A DNA stretch of 64,000 nt from Alangreenwoodia sp963602445 (GCA_963602445.1 CAVCIY010000026.1:1-64000), one strand, 5' to 3'. Positions 35,546-44,747 are shown, numbered from the stretch's first letter. A program made the numbers and translations. Notes: generated from the letters alone by a model not told the origin.

Positions 35546-35571
35546 CCCGCGGCAGCGGATACTGCCGCGGG
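35546..35571 (+). terminator. Hairpin between TAXI binding-protein and permease genes
   Basis: CCCGCGGCAG (35546-35555) and CTGCCGCGGG (35562-35571) form a perfect 10-bp stem followed by ATATTTTAAT. This is likely a leaky terminator or 3' stabiliser giving more binding protein than permease. Confidence 0.75.
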
Positions 35572-35605
35572 ATATTTTAATACTTACATATGGAGGTGAC
35601 ACGAT

Positions 35606-37654
35606 TTGAGTATTTTTAAGAAAAAAGACGCTCCCGTTGATCAAGTAGAACATGTTGACGGAAGTGACTTAGATGCGGTTATGAGAAAGTATGACAAAGA
35701 GTCAAATACAAGAATTTGGGAAGGTATTCCCAAAGTAATCATTGAGATCTTTATGGCATGCTTTTCCATTTACTGCATCCTTATGACGCTTTTTTCAACG
35801 GCTCTGCCGGAAACGCGTCTCTCCCTTTTTTTGGGGTTCATAATCATCGCCGGATTTCTTGCGTACCCGGCAAGCAAGAAGCATGTTCGTACAAATTATA
35901 TGCCTTGGTATGACATACTTCTCATGGTTGTAGGAGCAGCATGCTTCTTCTTTTATGCCATAAATGCCCTGACTATCATCAAGCTCTCGACGATGATCAA
36001 ACCGCTTCATGTAGTCATCGGTGTCATAGGCATACTTGTTCTTGTAGAGCTTTGCAGAAGATGCGTGGGTATACCTATTCTTTGCGTAGCAGGCGCACTC
36101 GTTATTTATGCATTCTATTTCCAATTTAAGTTTTCCAGTACGCCATATATCGCACTTAAAAATGTCGTTCTTAAGCTCTTCTACTCTACAAATGGCGTGA
36201 TCGGAACTCCGGTAAATGTCTGCTATACTTATATCATATTATTCATCATATTCGGTGCATTCCTTGAGAGAACAGGTATCGCAAACTTCTTTATAGCATT
36301 TGCAAACCGTCTGGCAGGATGGTCTTGCGGCGGACCGGCAAAAGTTGCAGTTATATCTTCAGCGCTTTGCGGCATGGTTTCCGGTTCTTCCGTAGGAAAT
36401 ACCGTTACTACAGGTTCCGTTACTATTCCTATGATGAAAAAGACAGGATACAAGCCTGAATTTGCAGGTGCTGTAGAAGCTGCCGCATCTACAGGCGGAC
36501 AGATTATGCCTCCTATCATGGGTGCTGCCGCATTCCTTATGGCCGAGTATACGGGGCTGCCTTATGCGACGGTTGCCGTCAAAGCAATTTTACCGGCTTT
36601 CCTCTACTTCCTCGGCATATTCATAGCAGTTCATCTTGAAGCAAAGAAGCTGAGCCTAAATGGCATACCGCGTTCTGAGCTTCCGAAGTGGAAATATCTC
36701 GGCGAAAATTGTTATTTGATAATTCCTCTCATAATTCTCGTCTGGCTGGTATCCACAGGCGTAAAGACAATGGCTTCTTCGGCTGCGATTTCAATCGTTG
36801 CGGCATTCTTTATCGGATGGATAAACTTCTTCGTTACAGCTTATAAAGAAAGAAAAGAAGGCGAAACATTCGGAAGTGTTCTTTTGGACAGCATAAAGAC
36901 TGCTTTTATAACATCTGCGGATGCTCTTACGGCTGGTGCTAAGGGCGGCGTTACAGTTGCCGTAGCATGTGCCATGGCAGGAATCATCGCAGGATGCATC
37001 ACCGTTACAGGCCTTGCGTCTACACTTATAAACGCCATAGTTCAGCTTGCCGGAAATACTTCCATCATAGGTCTCGTTCTCACGATGGTCTGCTGCATCG
37101 TACTTGGCATGGGCGTACCTACTACTGCAAACTACTGCATCATGGCATCCACATGTGCACCTATCCTTATTGAACTCGGATTCCCTACAGTAGCAGCTCA
37201 CTTCTTCGTATTCTATTTCGGTATCGTTGCAGATATCACACCTCCTGTAGCACTTGCTGCTTATGCAGGTTCAGCTATTGCGAAATCAGACCCTATGAAG
37301 ACAGGTGTAAACGCCACAAAGCTCGCTATCGCGGCATTTATCGTGCCATATATCTTCGCTTACAGCCCTCAGATGCTCTTCCTCGGAGACAATATCCATT
37401 GGTATACTGTAGTTCAGATTTCATGCACAGCCGTCCTCGGACTGTTTGGCATAGCAGCTGCTCTGAACGGACATCTCTGGGTAAAGGTAAATCCTATATT
37501 CAGACTGCTTCTCGTAGGCGGCGGCATAGGCATGATGATTCCGGGAACCGTCTCAGACCTTGTGGGACTGTTTATAATCGGAGGTGTATGCGTTGTACAA
37601 TATATGCTCGGAAAGAAAAACCGTTCAGGATCAGATACACCGCTTGCAGCATAG
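35606..37654 (+). CDS. TRAP transporter fused permease (DctQM), TAXI type
   Basis: A 682-residue membrane protein joining the small (DctQ-like, residues 40-160) and large (DctM-like, about 190-620) TRAP subunits, as usual for TAXI systems. It has 16 or more hydrophobic segments, with MVSGSSVGNTVTTGSVTIPMM and GGQIMPPIMGAAAFLMAEYTG in the large subunit. It imports the solute delivered by the TAXI lipoprotein using a Na+ gradient. The start codon is TTG at 35606, with GGAGGTGACACGA as ribosome site. Confidence 0.95.
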   Translation: MSIFKKKDAPVDQVEHVDGSDLDAVMRKYDKESNTRIWEGIPKVIIEIFMACFSIYCILMTLFSTALPETRLSLFLGFIIIAGFLAYPASKKHVRTNYMPWYDILLMVVGAACFFFYAINALTIIKLSTMIKPLHVVIGVIGILVLVELCRRCVGIPILCVAGALVIYAFYFQFKFSSTPYIALKNVVLKLFYSTNGVIGTPVNVCYTYIILFIIFGAFLERTGIANFFIAFANRLAGWSCGGPAKVAVISSALCGMVSGSSVGNTVTTGSVTIPMMKKTGYKPEFAGAVEAAASTGGQIMPPIMGAAAFLMAEYTGLPYATVAVKAILPAFLYFLGIFIAVHLEAKKLSLNGIPRSELPKWKYLGENCYLIIPLIILVWLVSTGVKTMASSAAISIVAAFFIGWINFFVTAYKERKEGETFGSVLLDSIKTAFITSADALTAGAKGGVTVAVACAMAGIIAGCITVTGLASTLINAIVQLAGNTSIIGLVLTMVCCIVLGMGVPTTANYCIMASTCAPILIELGFPTVAAHFFVFYFGIVADITPPVALAAYAGSAIAKSDPMKTGVNATKLAIAAFIVPYIFAYSPQMLFLGDNIHWYTVVQISCTAVLGLFGIAAALNGHLWVKVNPIFRLLLVGGGIGMMIPGTVSDLVGLFIIGGVCVVQYMLGKKNRSGSDTPLAA

Positions 37655-37729
37655 ACTAAACATCAAACTTAAAGATTAAGATATCTCAGATTAAATTAGG
37701 TGTCAGAATCTTAATAAGACCAATAAAAA

Positions 37730-37760
37730 ACGGGAGCTCCTCGGAGTTCCCGTTCTTTTA
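37730..37760. terminator. Bidirectional terminator between TRAP and ABC operons
   Basis: ACGGGAGCTCC (37730-37740) pairs with GGAGTTCCCGT (37743-37753, one G-T pair). TCTTTTATT follows on the plus strand and TTTTTTATTG on the minus strand, so it can serve both converging operons. Confidence 0.88.
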
Positions 37761-37885
37761 TTATACTTTATTAATGATATTATATCTTATTTCTACGCTC
37801 TTCCGGATTTGGATATATTCTTTTTCTGATGATATTATATCTGTCTTCTATCTGTCTTCGCCCGGATGAAGCGCGAAGCATAAAT

Positions 37886-38674
37886 TTAGATATATTCCTT
37901 GATGATTTCATCGATAGTACCGTCAGCTTTCATCTCTTCAATAGCAGAGTTAATAGTGTCTAAAAGCTCTGTATTTCCCTTCTGAACAGCGATACCGTAT
38001 TCTTCTTCAGCAAACTGTTCTGAGTCAGTTACGATCTTGAGGCCTTCCTGGTCAGCGATATAGCTTTCAGCAGTCGCAGAGTCAATAACAACTACGTCGC
38101 ACTTGCCGTTTACGAGTTCCATTACACATTCTGTTCCCTTCTTGAATGCAGTATATTCATATCCGAGATCCTTTACGCAAGTTTCACCTGTGTAACCCTG
38201 AACTACAGCGATTCCTTTGCCTTCCATATCGGCAGCGCATGTGATGTCAGAATCTTCCTTAACGATCATAACCTGAGTAGCTGTGTAGTAAGGCTCTGAG
38301 AAGTCTACAGACTTAGCTCTTTCTTCAGTAATAGTCATGCCTGAGATAGTAGCATCAATCTGACCATTCTGGAGAGCTACGAGCAGAGAGTCAAATTCCA
38401 TGCTCTGCATTTCGATTTTGTTTCCTGTTTTTTCGCCGATTTCCTTAGCGATAGCCATGTCAATGCCGTCATACTCGCCAAGAACGCCGTCAGCAACAAC
38501 TTCCTCAAACGGCGGGAATTCCGCATTTGTGGCAAATACGATAGTTCCTTCTGTACCTGCTGATTCTGCAGAAGTAGAAGCACTGTCATTTGATGTGTCA
38601 GAACTGCCGCATGCTGTGAACATGCATAAGCACGTAACGAGTGCGAGAACAATTGCTAAAATTTTCTTTTTCAT
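37886..38674 (-). CDS. Amino acid ABC transporter substrate-binding lipoprotein
   Basis: A 262-residue periplasmic-binding-type protein (family 3). The lipobox FTAC is at residues 19-22. The ligand pocket motifs include FATNAEFPPFEE, YDGIDMAIAKEIGEK, QIDATISGMTITEERAKSVDFSEPYY and the C-terminal VQKGNTELLDTIN. It binds a polar amino acid; the exact one is not clear. It is third in an operon with permease and ATPase. GAGGTGAAAG precedes the ATG. Confidence 0.95.
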   Translation of the reverse strand: MKKKILAIVLALVTCLCMFTACGSSDTSNDSASTSAESAGTEGTIVFATNAEFPPFEEVVADGVLGEYDGIDMAIAKEIGEKTGNKIEMQSMEFDSLLVALQNGQIDATISGMTITEERAKSVDFSEPYYTATQVMIVKEDSDITCAADMEGKGIAVVQGYTGETCVKDLGYEYTAFKKGTECVMELVNGKCDVVVIDSATAESYIADQEGLKIVTDSEQFAEEEYGIAVQKGNTELLDTINSAIEEMKADGTIDEIIKEYI

Positions 38675-38717
38675 TTTCTTTCACCTCTCTGAAAAAATAA
38701 TTTAACTGATTAAAAAA

Positions 38718-39470
38718 CTATAATATTTTACTTAAAAATCCTCTCGTCCTTTCGTGTTGAGGATTATTAAATACTTCCTCAGGCGTGCCGTCTTCCACGA
38801 CATAGCCGCCGTCAATAAACATAACTCTTGATGCAACCTCGCGCGCAAAGCCCATCTCATGAGTGACAATGATCATAGTCATGCCGTCTTTTGCGAGATT
38901 TTTCATAACATCAAGCACTTCTCCGATCATCTCGGGATCGAGCGCCGAAGTAGGCTCGTCAAAGAGCATAATCTCAGGATTCATCGCGAGAGCTCTTGCG
39001 ATAGCAACTCTTTGCTTCTGTCCGCCGGAAAGCTGGATAGGATAATTGTCCGCCTTGTCTTCAAGTCCGACTCTCTTTAGAAGATTCATCGCAACATCAT
39101 TTGCTTCGTGCTTTGAGAGCTTCTTTAGCTTGACCGGAGCATATGTAACATTTTCGAGAATGGTAAAATGCGGAAAAAGATTGAAGTGCTGAAATACCAT
39201 ACCCATCTTTTGACGAATGCGATTTATATCTGTCTTGTGGTCGTTTATCTTCTCACCGTCGAGGAAAACTTCTCCGGAAGTAACATCCTCAAGCATATTC
39301 AGGCATCTTAAAAATGTACTCTTGCCTGATCCCGAAGGACCGACAATAACTACGACCTCGCCCTTATCTATAGTCTTTGTGATACCCTTGAGAACTTCAA
39401 CCTCTCCGAAGCTTTTTTTGAGGTCATTTATCACAATCATACTGCTGTCTGCGGGCTTAGAATTCTTCAT
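38718..39470 (-). CDS. Amino acid ABC transporter ATP-binding protein
   Basis: A 250-residue ATPase of the polar amino acid uptake (GlnQ) family. Walker A is VGPSGSGKST, signature LSGGQKQRVAIARAL, Walker B IMLFDEPTSALDPE, H-loop IIVTHEM. It powers import by the neighbouring permease and binding protein. GGAGGAACCAT precedes the ATG. Confidence 0.96.
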   Translation of the reverse strand: MKNSKPADSSMIVINDLKKSFGEVEVLKGITKTIDKGEVVVIVGPSGSGKSTFLRCLNMLEDVTSGEVFLDGEKINDHKTDINRIRQKMGMVFQHFNLFPHFTILENVTYAPVKLKKLSKHEANDVAMNLLKRVGLEDKADNYPIQLSGGQKQRVAIARALAMNPEIMLFDEPTSALDPEMIGEVLDVMKNLAKDGMTMIIVTHEMGFAREVASRVMFIDGGYVVEDGTPEEVFNNPQHERTRGFLSKIL

Positions 39471-39500
39471 ATGGTTCCTCCTTCCTGCTGCTTCGAGCGA

Positions 39501-40190
39501 TTATCTCATATCTGACTTACGAAGAGTATCCTCAATCTTCCTAAGAATGACTGTGAGTATCTTGATAAGTCCGTAATAGATGATAGCTGTACCTACCAGC
39601 GGCATGAAGGCAAGGAAGGTTTCAGCCTTGATAAAGTCACCGGCCTTCTGGATATCCACAAGTCCTACGTAACCGACGATAGCAGTTTCCTTTATAAGAA
39701 CTATGAATTCATTGCATAATGTAGGGAAAATATTTTTTATGGCTTGCGGCAAAACAATGCCCACCATAGTCTGCGAGGCGCTGAGTCCCAGCGAACGGCC
39801 GGCCTCTGTCTGACCGTGATCTATAGAAAGGATTCCCGCTCTGATAATCTCGGCCACATATCCGCCTGAATTTATACCAAAGGCGATACCGGCTATAACC
39901 CACTTCGGCCATCTTACCGTAGCAAATACTACGAAGTAAATAATCATCAGCTGCGTAACGGAAGGCGTACCTCTGATAACATCTGTATAAACAAGACCTA
40001 TAGCTCTGAGAACTTTATTCTTGGAAAGGTTGCAAAGAGCGATCAAAAAACCGATGACAACGCCAAGAATAAGAGCAAGCAAGGATACCTGAATAGTGAT
40101 ACCTATACCTTTTACGAGCAACATATATCTGTCTTGCTCAATAAAGCAGCGCGTAAATTGTTCCGCGATGCTTGCAAACCATGCATTCAT
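39501..40190 (-). CDS. Amino acid ABC transporter permease
   Basis: A 229-residue membrane protein of the HisM/GlnP type with five hydrophobic segments and the EAA loop EAGRSLGLSASQTMVGIVLPQA. It is the first gene of the permease-ATPase-binding-protein operon. TRGTPSVTQLMI-like sequence (IRGTPSVTQLMIIYF) is typical of the family. GGAGGATTTATATT precedes the ATG. Confidence 0.96.
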   Translation of the reverse strand: MNAWFASIAEQFTRCFIEQDRYMLLVKGIGITIQVSLLALILGVVIGFLIALCNLSKNKVLRAIGLVYTDVIRGTPSVTQLMIIYFVVFATVRWPKWVIAGIAFGINSGGYVAEIIRAGILSIDHGQTEAGRSLGLSASQTMVGIVLPQAIKNIFPTLCNEFIVLIKETAIVGYVGLVDIQKAGDFIKAETFLAFMPLVGTAIIYYGLIKILTVILRKIEDTLRKSDMR

Positions 40191-40280
40191 AATATAAATC
40201 CTCCAATATATTTTTTTGGGCTTTCGGCAAACAAAAAGGCAATAAATCTATGCACTGCACTGCTCCGCCCATCGCATTAC

Positions 40281-40309
40281 AGTATACCATTACATATTGG
40301 TAAATTCAA
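40281..40309 (-). promoter_or_regulatory. Promoter of the amino acid ABC operon
   Basis: On the minus strand TTGAAT (-35, 40304-40309), a 17-base spacer and TATACT (-10, 40281-40286). The spacer contains the imperfect palindrome TACCAATATGTAATGGTA, a possible operator. Confidence 0.8.
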
Positions 40310-40433
40310 TATTTATACACCCTTTTTTATAATTATACCGCCTTATTTTTAAAATATCATGCCTCCCCGATTTTAACATTCCATACCGCCCCGGTTTTAA
40401 TATTCCGTGCCGAATTTATTTACATGCGGCGCC

Positions 40434-40718
40434 TTATTTTTTCAATTCCATTATAAACATGTCATAAAAACGGTCCCAACCGGAAATCATCGGCGAATTT
40501 TCGCCGCCTCCGTTTGTGCTGCGCTTCATTGCCGCGTGATAATCCTCCGTCCACGCAATGACGTCCATAGGATAAACCTCTATCCCATTTTCACGTGCTA
40601 TCGCACAAAGATTTGTCAATGAATTTTTTCCGTCGGCAGTAGCAAGTATCTTCCTTCGCAAAACATCATCGGCACGCGCCTTGTCTCTTAATAAAGTTAA
40701 TTTTTCATAGACAGACAT
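40434..40718 (-). CDS. Small Nif11-like protein
   Basis: A 94-residue protein whose first 50 residues resemble the Nif11/nitrile-hydratase-leader helical fold (YEKLTLLRDKARADDVLRRK, then NLCAIARENGIEVYPMDV). The second half has a conserved-looking STNGGGENSP block followed by ISGWDRFYDMF. Nif11-like domains serve as leaders of some ribosomal peptide precursors, but no modification enzymes or exporter lie nearby, so a free-standing role is more likely. AAGGAGGGATATT precedes the ATG, so it is very probably translated. The family call is tentative. Confidence 0.7.
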   Translation of the reverse strand: MSVYEKLTLLRDKARADDVLRRKILATADGKNSLTNLCAIARENGIEVYPMDVIAWTEDYHAAMKRSTNGGGENSPMISGWDRFYDMFIMELKK

Positions 40719-40789
40719 AATATCCCTCCTTAAAAAAACTTTTAGAAACTCTCAAAATATCCGTAAACATCCCGAGCTAACAAAAAGCT

Positions 40790-40867
40790 CGAAATGCCGC
40801 AAGCTTCCGAGCCAAATACCGAGCTAACGAAAAAAATCGAAATGCCGCAAGCTTCCGAGCCAAATAC
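40790..40867. repeat. 48-bp tandem repeat, two copies plus remnants
   Basis: CGAAATGCCGCAAGCTTCCG begins at 40790 and 40838. The copies agree over 30 bases at the core. Partial copies occur at both flanks (CCGTAAACATCCCGAGC and CGAAATACCGTAAGC). They fill the gap between the nucleobase permease and the Nif11-like gene. Confidence 0.88.
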
Positions 40868-40884
40868 AAGCCAAAGAATAAAAA

Positions 40885-40915
40885 GCTCCCGAAATACCGT
40901 AAGCATCCCGGGAGC
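40885..40915 (-). terminator. Terminator after the NCS2 permease
   Basis: GCTCCCG (40885-40891) pairs with CGGGAGC (40909-40915); on the minus strand TTTTTATTC follows. The stem has evolved from a degenerate copy of the 48-bp repeat. Confidence 0.7.
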
Positions 40916-40999
40916 CGTCGAAAATCGCATATTTATATTGAAAATAATTTTTCAGATGCTGTTTTATTTTGCTTAGTCGCTTTATTTTGATAAGCTGCT

Positions 41000-42355
41000 T
41001 TACTTCTTAGCTGCGTCGTTTTCTTTCTTGTCAGAGCGTCCGAGAACAGCATTGATGATGATTCCGAGAATGAGTGAGCATGCAACCTCTGTAAGTGTAA
41101 CAGCGCCGATCTGAAGAGCCATGCCGCCGATACCTGTGATGAGGATAGCTGCTACTACGAAGAGATTTCTGTTGTTGCCGAGATCGACATCCTGAATCAT
41201 CTTGAGACCCGAAACAGCGATGAAACCGTAAAGTGTGATACATACGCCGCCCATTACACAAGAAGGAATAGTAGCGAGGAATGTTACAAACGGTCCGAAG
41301 AATGAGATGATCATGCAAAGGATAGCTGTAGCTAAGATAGTAACAACCGAAGCATTTCCTGTGATAGCCACGCAGCCGATAGATTCGCCGTATGTGGTAT
41401 TTGGACATCCGCCAAAGAATGCGCCTGCCATCGAGCCTACACCGTCACCGAGAAGAGTTCTGTGGAGACCCGGATCTTCAAGAAGCTCAACTTCTATGAT
41501 TGAAGACAGGTTTTTGTGGTCAGCGATGTGCTCAGCAAATACTACGAACGCTACAGGAACATATGCCACAGCGATAGTTGCGATATACTGGCCGTCTATC
41601 TGTGAAAGACCCTTTGCTGCTGTAATGAATGTAAAATCAGGAATCCACTGCATACTCTGGAATAATGAGAAATCAATTACTATAAGTGCATCATTTCCTG
41701 TAGTTGTACCTATGATTGTAAAGATAGCAGCGACAACATAACCTGCGAGGATACCGATGATGAACGGAATAAGCTTAGCCATTCTCTTGCCGAATACCGA
41801 GCAGATCATAACTGTAAACAGAGTAACAAGTGCGCAGATAAGTCCGATCCAGCCGGAAGTATTCATGACGAAAGCACTGTCGCCTGCTTCAGCAAGTGAT
41901 AATGCATCGCTTACCGCATTGCCTGCGAGCGAAAGTCCGATAAGAGCAACCGTAGGTCCGATAACTACAGTCGGCATGATCTTGTTTATCCATGCAACAC
42001 CCGCAATCTTTACAACGATAGCGATCACAACATATACAAGACCTGCGAAGAAAGCACCGATAATGATGCCCGCATATCCGGCTTCCGTACTGATTGCTCC
42101 CGCAAACGCAGCGAACATAGAGCCAAGAAATGCAAATGATGAGCCAAGGAATACCGGGCTTCTGAACTTAGTAAAAAGCAGATAAATTATAGTTCCGACA
42201 CCTGCGCCAAACAGTGCGGCAGACTGGCTCATGCCATTTCCTATGATTGTAGGAACAGCGATAGTAGCTGCGAGAATAGCAAGAACCTGCTGTAAAGCGA
42301 ATATAATAACTTCGCCAAACTTTGGTCTGTCTTTTACTCCGTAAACGAGTTTCAT
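41000..42355 (-). CDS. Uracil/nucleobase permease, NCS2 family
   Basis: A 451-residue membrane symporter of the UraA/PurP type with about 14 segments. The motifs are ALQQVLAILAATIAVP near residue 20, VGPTVALIGLSLAG, and the substrate-site NTTYGESIGCVAITGN, which favours uracil over xanthine. The start at 42355 follows GGAGGATTTT; a longer upstream frame is only translated repeat sequence. A leader with a terminator hairpin lies upstream. Confidence 0.93.
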   Translation of the reverse strand: MKLVYGVKDRPKFGEVIIFALQQVLAILAATIAVPTIIGNGMSQSAALFGAGVGTIIYLLFTKFRSPVFLGSSFAFLGSMFAAFAGAISTEAGYAGIIIGAFFAGLVYVVIAIVVKIAGVAWINKIMPTVVIGPTVALIGLSLAGNAVSDALSLAEAGDSAFVMNTSGWIGLICALVTLFTVMICSVFGKRMAKLIPFIIGILAGYVVAAIFTIIGTTTGNDALIVIDFSLFQSMQWIPDFTFITAAKGLSQIDGQYIATIAVAYVPVAFVVFAEHIADHKNLSSIIEVELLEDPGLHRTLLGDGVGSMAGAFFGGCPNTTYGESIGCVAITGNASVVTILATAILCMIISFFGPFVTFLATIPSCVMGGVCITLYGFIAVSGLKMIQDVDLGNNRNLFVVAAILITGIGGMALQIGAVTLTEVACSLILGIIINAVLGRSDKKENDAAKK

Positions 42356-42463
42356 AAAATCCTCCTTTAGTAATAATAAAAAATAGCTGATAATAATTAA
42401 AAAAATAACTGATGAGATGATATAAATTGAGCAAATGATATCTTTAATCATCCGGCATACTTC

Positions 42464-42567
42464 CGGCAAGTGCAAGGCAGATGCCTGAAACATACAGCTG
42501 CACTTCGGCAAGTGCAAGGCAGATGCCTGAAACATACAGCAGCACTTCGGCAAGTACGAGGCAGATG
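42464..42567. repeat. 42-bp tandem repeat in the permease leader
   Basis: CGGCAAGTGCAAGGCAGATG begins at 42464, 42506 and (with changes) 42548. Each unit holds a perfect hairpin TGCACTT-CGGC-AAGTGCA. The array lies between the leader terminator and the permease start codon, so it would be in the mRNA. Confidence 0.88.
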
Positions 42568-42689
42568 CCCGCAAACGTGTGACATGCTCTTGATAATCGT
42601 ATAACAGATATCGGCAAGCACCTGACATGCTTTAGATAGTTGTATAACGCTAAAAAAGTTGATTTCTTCACGAAAATACAAATGTCAAT

Positions 42690-42726
42690 GCTCAAAAAAA
42701 AAACCTTGCCGCACATACGACAAGGT
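42690..42726 (-). terminator. Leader terminator upstream of the NCS2 permease
   Basis: On the minus strand ACCTTGTCG pairs with CGGCAAGGT (42703-42726, one mismatch) and is followed by nine T residues. It lies about 340 bases before the start codon, downstream of a possible promoter (TATTAT near 42860) and a GAGGTAAAAAAACCTC hairpin. This arrangement suggests attenuation. I could not match the leader to a known riboswitch or a PyrR site. Confidence 0.7.
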
Positions 42727-43000
42727 GAAATCACTTAGGTAAGTAAAATATATAAGAATAGTTGAAAGAATAAAAAAATCTTGAAATTTCAACGATTCAT
42801 TCAATTTTTCGCCCTGCCGGTTTTCTGCACCGAAACTAGAGGTTTTTTTACCTCATCTATAATAACATAATTCTGAAAAAATGGAAGAGCAATTTTACAA
42901 TTATTTAAAAAAAACATCAAAAGTATGTCGATAATTTAACTTAGGCTTGTGAATCATAAAGCAAGATTTTTTTCAGTGCTTGTTAAAAACCGCACAAACA

Positions 43001-43029
43001 TTGATATTTCAACAAATTTTCGATATAAT
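43001..43029 (+). promoter_or_regulatory. Distal promoter of the ArsB/NhaD-type gene
   Basis: TTGATA (43001-43006), a 17-base spacer and TATAAT (43024-43029). It would give a 5' UTR of about 345 bases containing a CTAAGTA/TACTTAG hairpin. The gap from 42730 to here is AT-rich with no gene. Confidence 0.65.
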
Positions 43030-43310
43030 TTTGTGTAAAACTGAAGTTTTGCCTTCAATTTTTTGTACTTATTTAATATGTCCGCTAAGTATTATTACTT
43101 AGTACAATTTCGCTTTCGACAAAAAATATTAGTCTTTTAAGAAAATTTTTTCGAAATCAACATATTATTAAGAATATTTCAAAGCAAATCACCTGCAGCC
43201 GCAAAAGTTTCGTATTACAACCTATGACATTTACCAAAATTTTTTCGATTGTTAGTATGCTTATCATTTAATTATTTTGATATTTTTGTGGTTTTGCAGT
43301 GAAAATTGTT

Positions 43311-43339
43311 TTGTAATTATTTCAAAATTCGTCTATAAT
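43311..43339 (+). promoter_or_regulatory. Proximal promoter of the ArsB/NhaD-type gene
   Basis: TTGTAA (43311-43316), 17-base spacer and TATAAT (43334-43339), about 43 bases before the start codon. Confidence 0.75.
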
Positions 43340-43382
43340 AAATATGTTATTAATACCTAATATTTTTATTAAGGAGGTTTAC

Positions 43383-44747
43383 ATGTTAGCAAAAATTATT
43401 GCGATTATTATCTTCTTAGCCATGTTTGTTTTAATAGTCATGGAGAAGATAGAAAAACAATGGATTACACTTTCATGTGGTCTGCTTACGCTGGTTCTTG
43501 TATTTGGCGTGGGCATGCGTTCAATGAAAGCAGTTATCGAGACTTTGAATTTCAAGACGATATTCACTCTCGGTTTCTGGTACGGATCCGGTGAGTCGAG
43601 TACCGGTGTAAACTGGGCAACCATCATATTCCTTTTCGGCATGATGGTTATGGTAGAGGGCATGGCCAGAGTAGGATTCTTCAGATGGCTTTGCATGAGA
43701 ATAGCTAAGGCTGTAAATTATAAGGTAGTTCCTATCTTTATCACATTTATGGTTCTTTCGGCAATCCTTTCGATGTTTATCGACTCTATCACAGTTATCC
43801 TGTTCCTCGCAGCAGTAACTATAGAGCTCGCTCAGCTGCTCAAGTTCAATCCTGTTCCTATGATTCTCGCAGAAGTATTCTGTGCGAACCTCGGCGGTTC
43901 GGCAACTATGTGCGGTGACCCACCAAATATCATCATCGGAACAAGCTTCGGACTTTCGTTCGCTGACTTCCTCTTAAATACAGGCGCTATAGCATTGGTA
44001 AGCCTTATCATCTCTGTTGTCTATTTCCACTTTGTATTCAAGAAGCAGCTGGCAACAGAAGGAACTGTTGATACATCTTCACTTCCTGATCCTTCAACTG
44101 CGATCACAGACAAGAGCGGTTTTATCAAGAGCACAGTCATCTTCTTACTTGCTGTAGTTGCTCTTATCACTCATGCACAGACTGAGCTTTCAGTAGCAAC
44201 TATTGGTGTTGCGGTAGCTATATTGACAATCGTAGTTGCCCCTAGCCACGCTAAGGAAATCATAAAGGGTGTTGACTTCAAGACTCTCGGTTTCTTCGTA
44301 GGTCTTTTCATAGTTGTAGGCGGTCTTGAGCAGACAGGTGTACTCGAGCTTATCGCAAGCCTCATCGAAAAGGCAGCAGGCAGCAACATCTACATCCTCA
44401 TAGCAATCATCCTCTGGATATCAGCTATATGCTCCGCATTCATCGACAATATTCCGTTTGCGGCAACTATGGTTCCTATCGTAAGATCGATCGCCGCAAC
44501 TTATGCTGACCCTACAGGCGTTCTCCACGCACTTTCATGGTCACTGGCTATCGGTACTGACATCGGCGGAAGCGCAACTCCTATCGGAGCATCTGCAAAT
44601 GTTGTAGGTATTGCAAAGGCTCAGGCAGCAGGATACAAGATCGGTTGGGGCAAGTACTGCAAGTCAATGGCTCCTGCTACGATCATAGTAGTTACAATTT
44701 CTATGATTTATCTCTTCTTAAGATATGTGCCGGGCTTAGGTCTCTAA
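43383..44747 (+). CDS. ArsB/NhaD-type ion transporter (SLC13-like permease)
   Basis: A 454-residue membrane protein with about 11 segments in two related halves. Family marks are FLFGMMVMVEGMARVGFF, FIDSITVILFLAAVTIEL, ANLGGSATMCGDPPNIIIG, FIDNIPFAATMVPI and GTDIGGSATPIGASANVVG. Relatives are Na+/H+ antiporters (NhaD), arsenite pumps or tyrosinate-type carriers; no ars genes are nearby, so sodium/proton exchange or organic anion transport is more likely. AAGGAGG precedes the ATG at 43383. Confidence 0.9.
   Translation: MLAKIIAIIIFLAMFVLIVMEKIEKQWITLSCGLLTLVLVFGVGMRSMKAVIETLNFKTIFTLGFWYGSGESSTGVNWATIIFLFGMMVMVEGMARVGFFRWLCMRIAKAVNYKVVPIFITFMVLSAILSMFIDSITVILFLAAVTIELAQLLKFNPVPMILAEVFCANLGGSATMCGDPPNIIIGTSFGLSFADFLLNTGAIALVSLIISVVYFHFVFKKQLATEGTVDTSSLPDPSTAITDKSGFIKSTVIFLLAVVALITHAQTELSVATIGVAVAILTIVVAPSHAKEIIKGVDFKTLGFFVGLFIVVGGLEQTGVLELIASLIEKAAGSNIYILIAIILWISAICSAFIDNIPFAATMVPIVRSIAATYADPTGVLHALSWSLAIGTDIGGSATPIGASANVVGIAKAQAAGYKIGWGKYCKSMAPATIIVVTISMIYLFLRYVPGLGL

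Noticed and set aside
40742..40930. A 62-residue minus-strand reading frame with FGSEACGIS repeats.
   Set aside because: It is a translation of the 48-bp repeat, with no ribosome site and no family resemblance.
42356..42734. Reading frames with repeated Cys- and Leu-rich peptides upstream of the permease, including a long N-terminal extension of it.
   Set aside because: They are translated 42-bp repeats; the permease start at 42355 has a strong ribosome site and matches the family.
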